Notes under the pieces: generated by a model | The model's database searches: none | Told to the model about the DNA's origin: nothing | Seen by the model: only the letters and a program-made list of their open reading frames with translations | From: UBA1858 sp963926275 | Lineage (GTDB): Bacteria; Pseudomonadota; Gammaproteobacteria; UBA4575 | Length of the DNA stretch: 6,504 nucleotides | Direction of reading: 5' to 3' | Assembly (NCBI GenBank): GCA_963926275.1 | Contig: CAWUWP010000027.1 | Span: forward strand, 1-6,504 | Shown here: positions 5,038-6,504 of the stretch, in pieces | Position numbering within the stretch: the stretch's first letter is position 1 | Layout of the letters: each line of letters opens with the position of its first letter | Translations under genes and position numbers: made by a program

Positions 5038-6504
5038 ATGAAGAAAGTAATTTTCATACTATTTATTTTTGCCACGACTGCAAGCTTGTATGTATTTCGT
5101 ATTTCTTTGGTCCAGCAGTTATCTCCTAAGTTAGCAAAAAATTATGGGTTTGATATCAGTCATTTTGAGGTTAGTCAGCTTGACTCCGATAAAATAGTTA
5201 TTCCTATGTTGGCAATGCAGCAAGTTGATAGTGGCTTGCGAACACGGATAGAAATACATGACCTTGTGGTTGATGTTGATCCCTATCAGGCTGAAGTGTC
5301 ATCTGTAGTATCGAGTTTTGTGCTGATAGAGATTGAAGAGATAGGCGATATTGGCTCGGCGTCAAGTAAGCAAAATTTGAATGACATTATTAACATGCTG
5401 CCAATATTTGGAATAAGTATCGAACGTTTGGATATTAAATATCATGCAAATAATAAACAGTTAATACGCTTTGATGGTCAATTACAGTATGCGCAAAATG
5501 CAACGCTAAAAGGTGTGCTTAGTAGTCAAGATGAATTTGATCTTGAAATGGATGTATACGCTGACGAATCAGATTTTGTGATTAATGTATCTCAAGATAA
5601 TAGCGATAAAGCAGCGATCGCATTGAATGGCGATTATCAGATCAAAGATGATTGGTTGGATGTGAAACTACAAGGTGATTTAAGTTTGTCTGCCATTAAT
5701 CGTTTTATGCAGGTGTTTGGTATGGATGACTATGTTCAAGAAGATGTAAGCACAATAAAAGCTAGATTCGAATTGGACCTGACTCGTTCAACGCAGGATG
5801 TGATGCAATCTTTTGTGGCTGACCTGGAGGTTGATAGCACATTAAATATTGCTTCGAAGAAAATCGGTGTGAAAAAAGCGCAAGTTGATGTTAGTGCAAG
5901 TTGTCGTGTTAAAAGATTGAATGTGCTGAATTGCTTATTTAAAGACCCACAACGAGTGATGGTGGACTTTTACAGGATGCCCGATTGGCTGGCAGAGTAT
6001 TTTGACAATATAGGTAATGAATATATCTTTGAGATCAACCCGAGTGATCAGTTAACTGCAAAATTATCATGGAGAGAAATTTTATCTGTTGCTGTTGATG
6101 GGAATGCTGCAATTAATATTCGCTCTCAATCTTCTCGATTAAAAGTTGACAGTATCGTGACTGAGTTTAATTTCAATGGAATAGCGCAAGATTGGCAATT
6201 AGAGGCAAGCTACACTTTAGCCATTGAAGCATTGGGCGTGAGTGTTCCCGCAAAAATCTCACGTGTGCTTGCTAGTGGTCGAGGGAGCATAAGTGCTGAT
6301 GAAGATAAGGCGAAAATTTATGTAGATAACAGTTTTGTTATTAATGCATTAAATGCTGATTATGAGGGCTATAAAGCTAAAAATATTCGACTCAATCAAT
6401 TGAATGAAGCCGAATATAATTATCATTATCACAATAATAATATTAAAGCAGACAAGGTAAATTTTTCTCTGGCGTTGAATCAATTGATTAATGCTGACGT
6501 GGAA
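5038..6504 (+). CDS. YdbH-like / AsmA-like envelope protein, N-terminal 489 residues (3' end outside window)
   Basis: A continuous frame from the ATG at 5038 runs 489 codons without a stop and leaves the window in frame. Residues 4-20 (VIFILFIFATTASLYVF after MKK) form a single hydrophobic N-terminal segment, best read as a signal anchor; the rest would be periplasmic. The body alternates short polar/hydrophobic stretches rich in Asp, Asn, Ile and Val, as in long beta-groove proteins of the AsmA/TamB/YdbH class. The block NDIINMLPIFGISIERLDI (115-133) resembles the LP-x-I-x-I-x-x-L segment I recall from E. coli YdbH, and the preceding VIPMLAMQQVDSG...IHDLVVDVDP (54-82) fits its early region. 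YdbH, with TamB and YhdP, has been linked to phospholipid transport to the outer membrane. E. coli YdbH is about 880 residues, so roughly half may be missing here. Cys289 and Cys299 are the only cysteines. It starts 10 bases after queG with no Shine-Dalgarno, so co-transcription is likely. It looks more AT-rich than nnr. Family assignment is by pattern, not alignment. Confidence 0.62.
   Translation, partial: MKKVIFILFIFATTASLYVFRISLVQQLSPKLAKNYGFDISHFEVSQLDSDKIVIPMLAMQQVDSGLRTRIEIHDLVVDVDPYQAEVSSVVSSFVLIEIEEIGDIGSASSKQNLNDIINMLPIFGISIERLDIKYHANNKQLIRFDGQLQYAQNATLKGVLSSQDEFDLEMDVYADESDFVINVSQDNSDKAAIALNGDYQIKDDWLDVKLQGDLSLSAINRFMQVFGMDDYVQEDVSTIKARFELDLTRSTQDVMQSFVADLEVDSTLNIASKKIGVKKAQVDVSASCRVKRLNVLNCLFKDPQRVMVDFYRMPDWLAEYFDNIGNEYIFEINPSDQLTAKLSWREILSVAVDGNAAINIRSQSSRLKVDSIVTEFNFNGIAQDWQLEASYTLAIEALGVSVPAKISRVLASGRGSISADEDKAKIYVDNSFVINALNADYEGYKAKNIRLNQLNEAEYNYHYHNNNIKADKVNFSLALNQLINADVE

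Overview
The window looks like a core-chromosome segment of a gammaproteobacterium with moderate-to-low GC. This rests on the queG / nnr / tsaE / amiB block, arranged as in Escherichia coli (nnr-tsaE-amiB co-oriented, queG divergent), and on a SohB-type S49 protease. I see no mobile element, CRISPR array, tRNA/rRNA gene or phage gene, and I did not find a convincing previously undescribed system. I cannot name the genus.

Layout, left to right. (1) The C-terminal end of sohB on the + strand (to 380) converges, with a 24-base gap, on the minus-strand cluster. (2) The minus-strand cluster, read right to left, is nnr (NAD(P)HX epimerase/dehydratase fusion, 3934-2450), tsaE (tRNA t6A ATPase, 2453-2034, starting inside the nnr stop as ATGA) and amiB (N-acetylmuramoyl-L-alanine amidase with AMIN, amidase_3 and LysM domains, 1922-405). 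A 111-base gap precedes amiB. It holds a good candidate promoter with a perfect TATAAT, a perfect 11-bp inverted repeat and a Shine-Dalgarno sequence that points to a GTG start. (3) Only 25 bases from the nnr start, queG (epoxyqueuosine reductase) runs on the + strand. (4) Ten bases after queG, a long + strand reading frame (5038 to the window end, 489 codons and still open) encodes an N-terminally anchored, beta-rich protein resembling the YdbH/AsmA-like envelope family.

The genes serve two themes: tRNA anticodon-loop modification (TsaE for t6A37, QueG for queuosine 34), and envelope/cell-wall work (AmiB, the YdbH-like protein, SohB). Nnr is metabolite repair. Compared with E. coli, mutL does not follow amiB; sohB occupies that place in the opposite orientation, so this is a lineage-specific junction. 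The most unusual non-coding features are the inverted repeat in the amiB leader and the very tight nnr/queG divergent gap, which is centred on an AT-rich palindrome.
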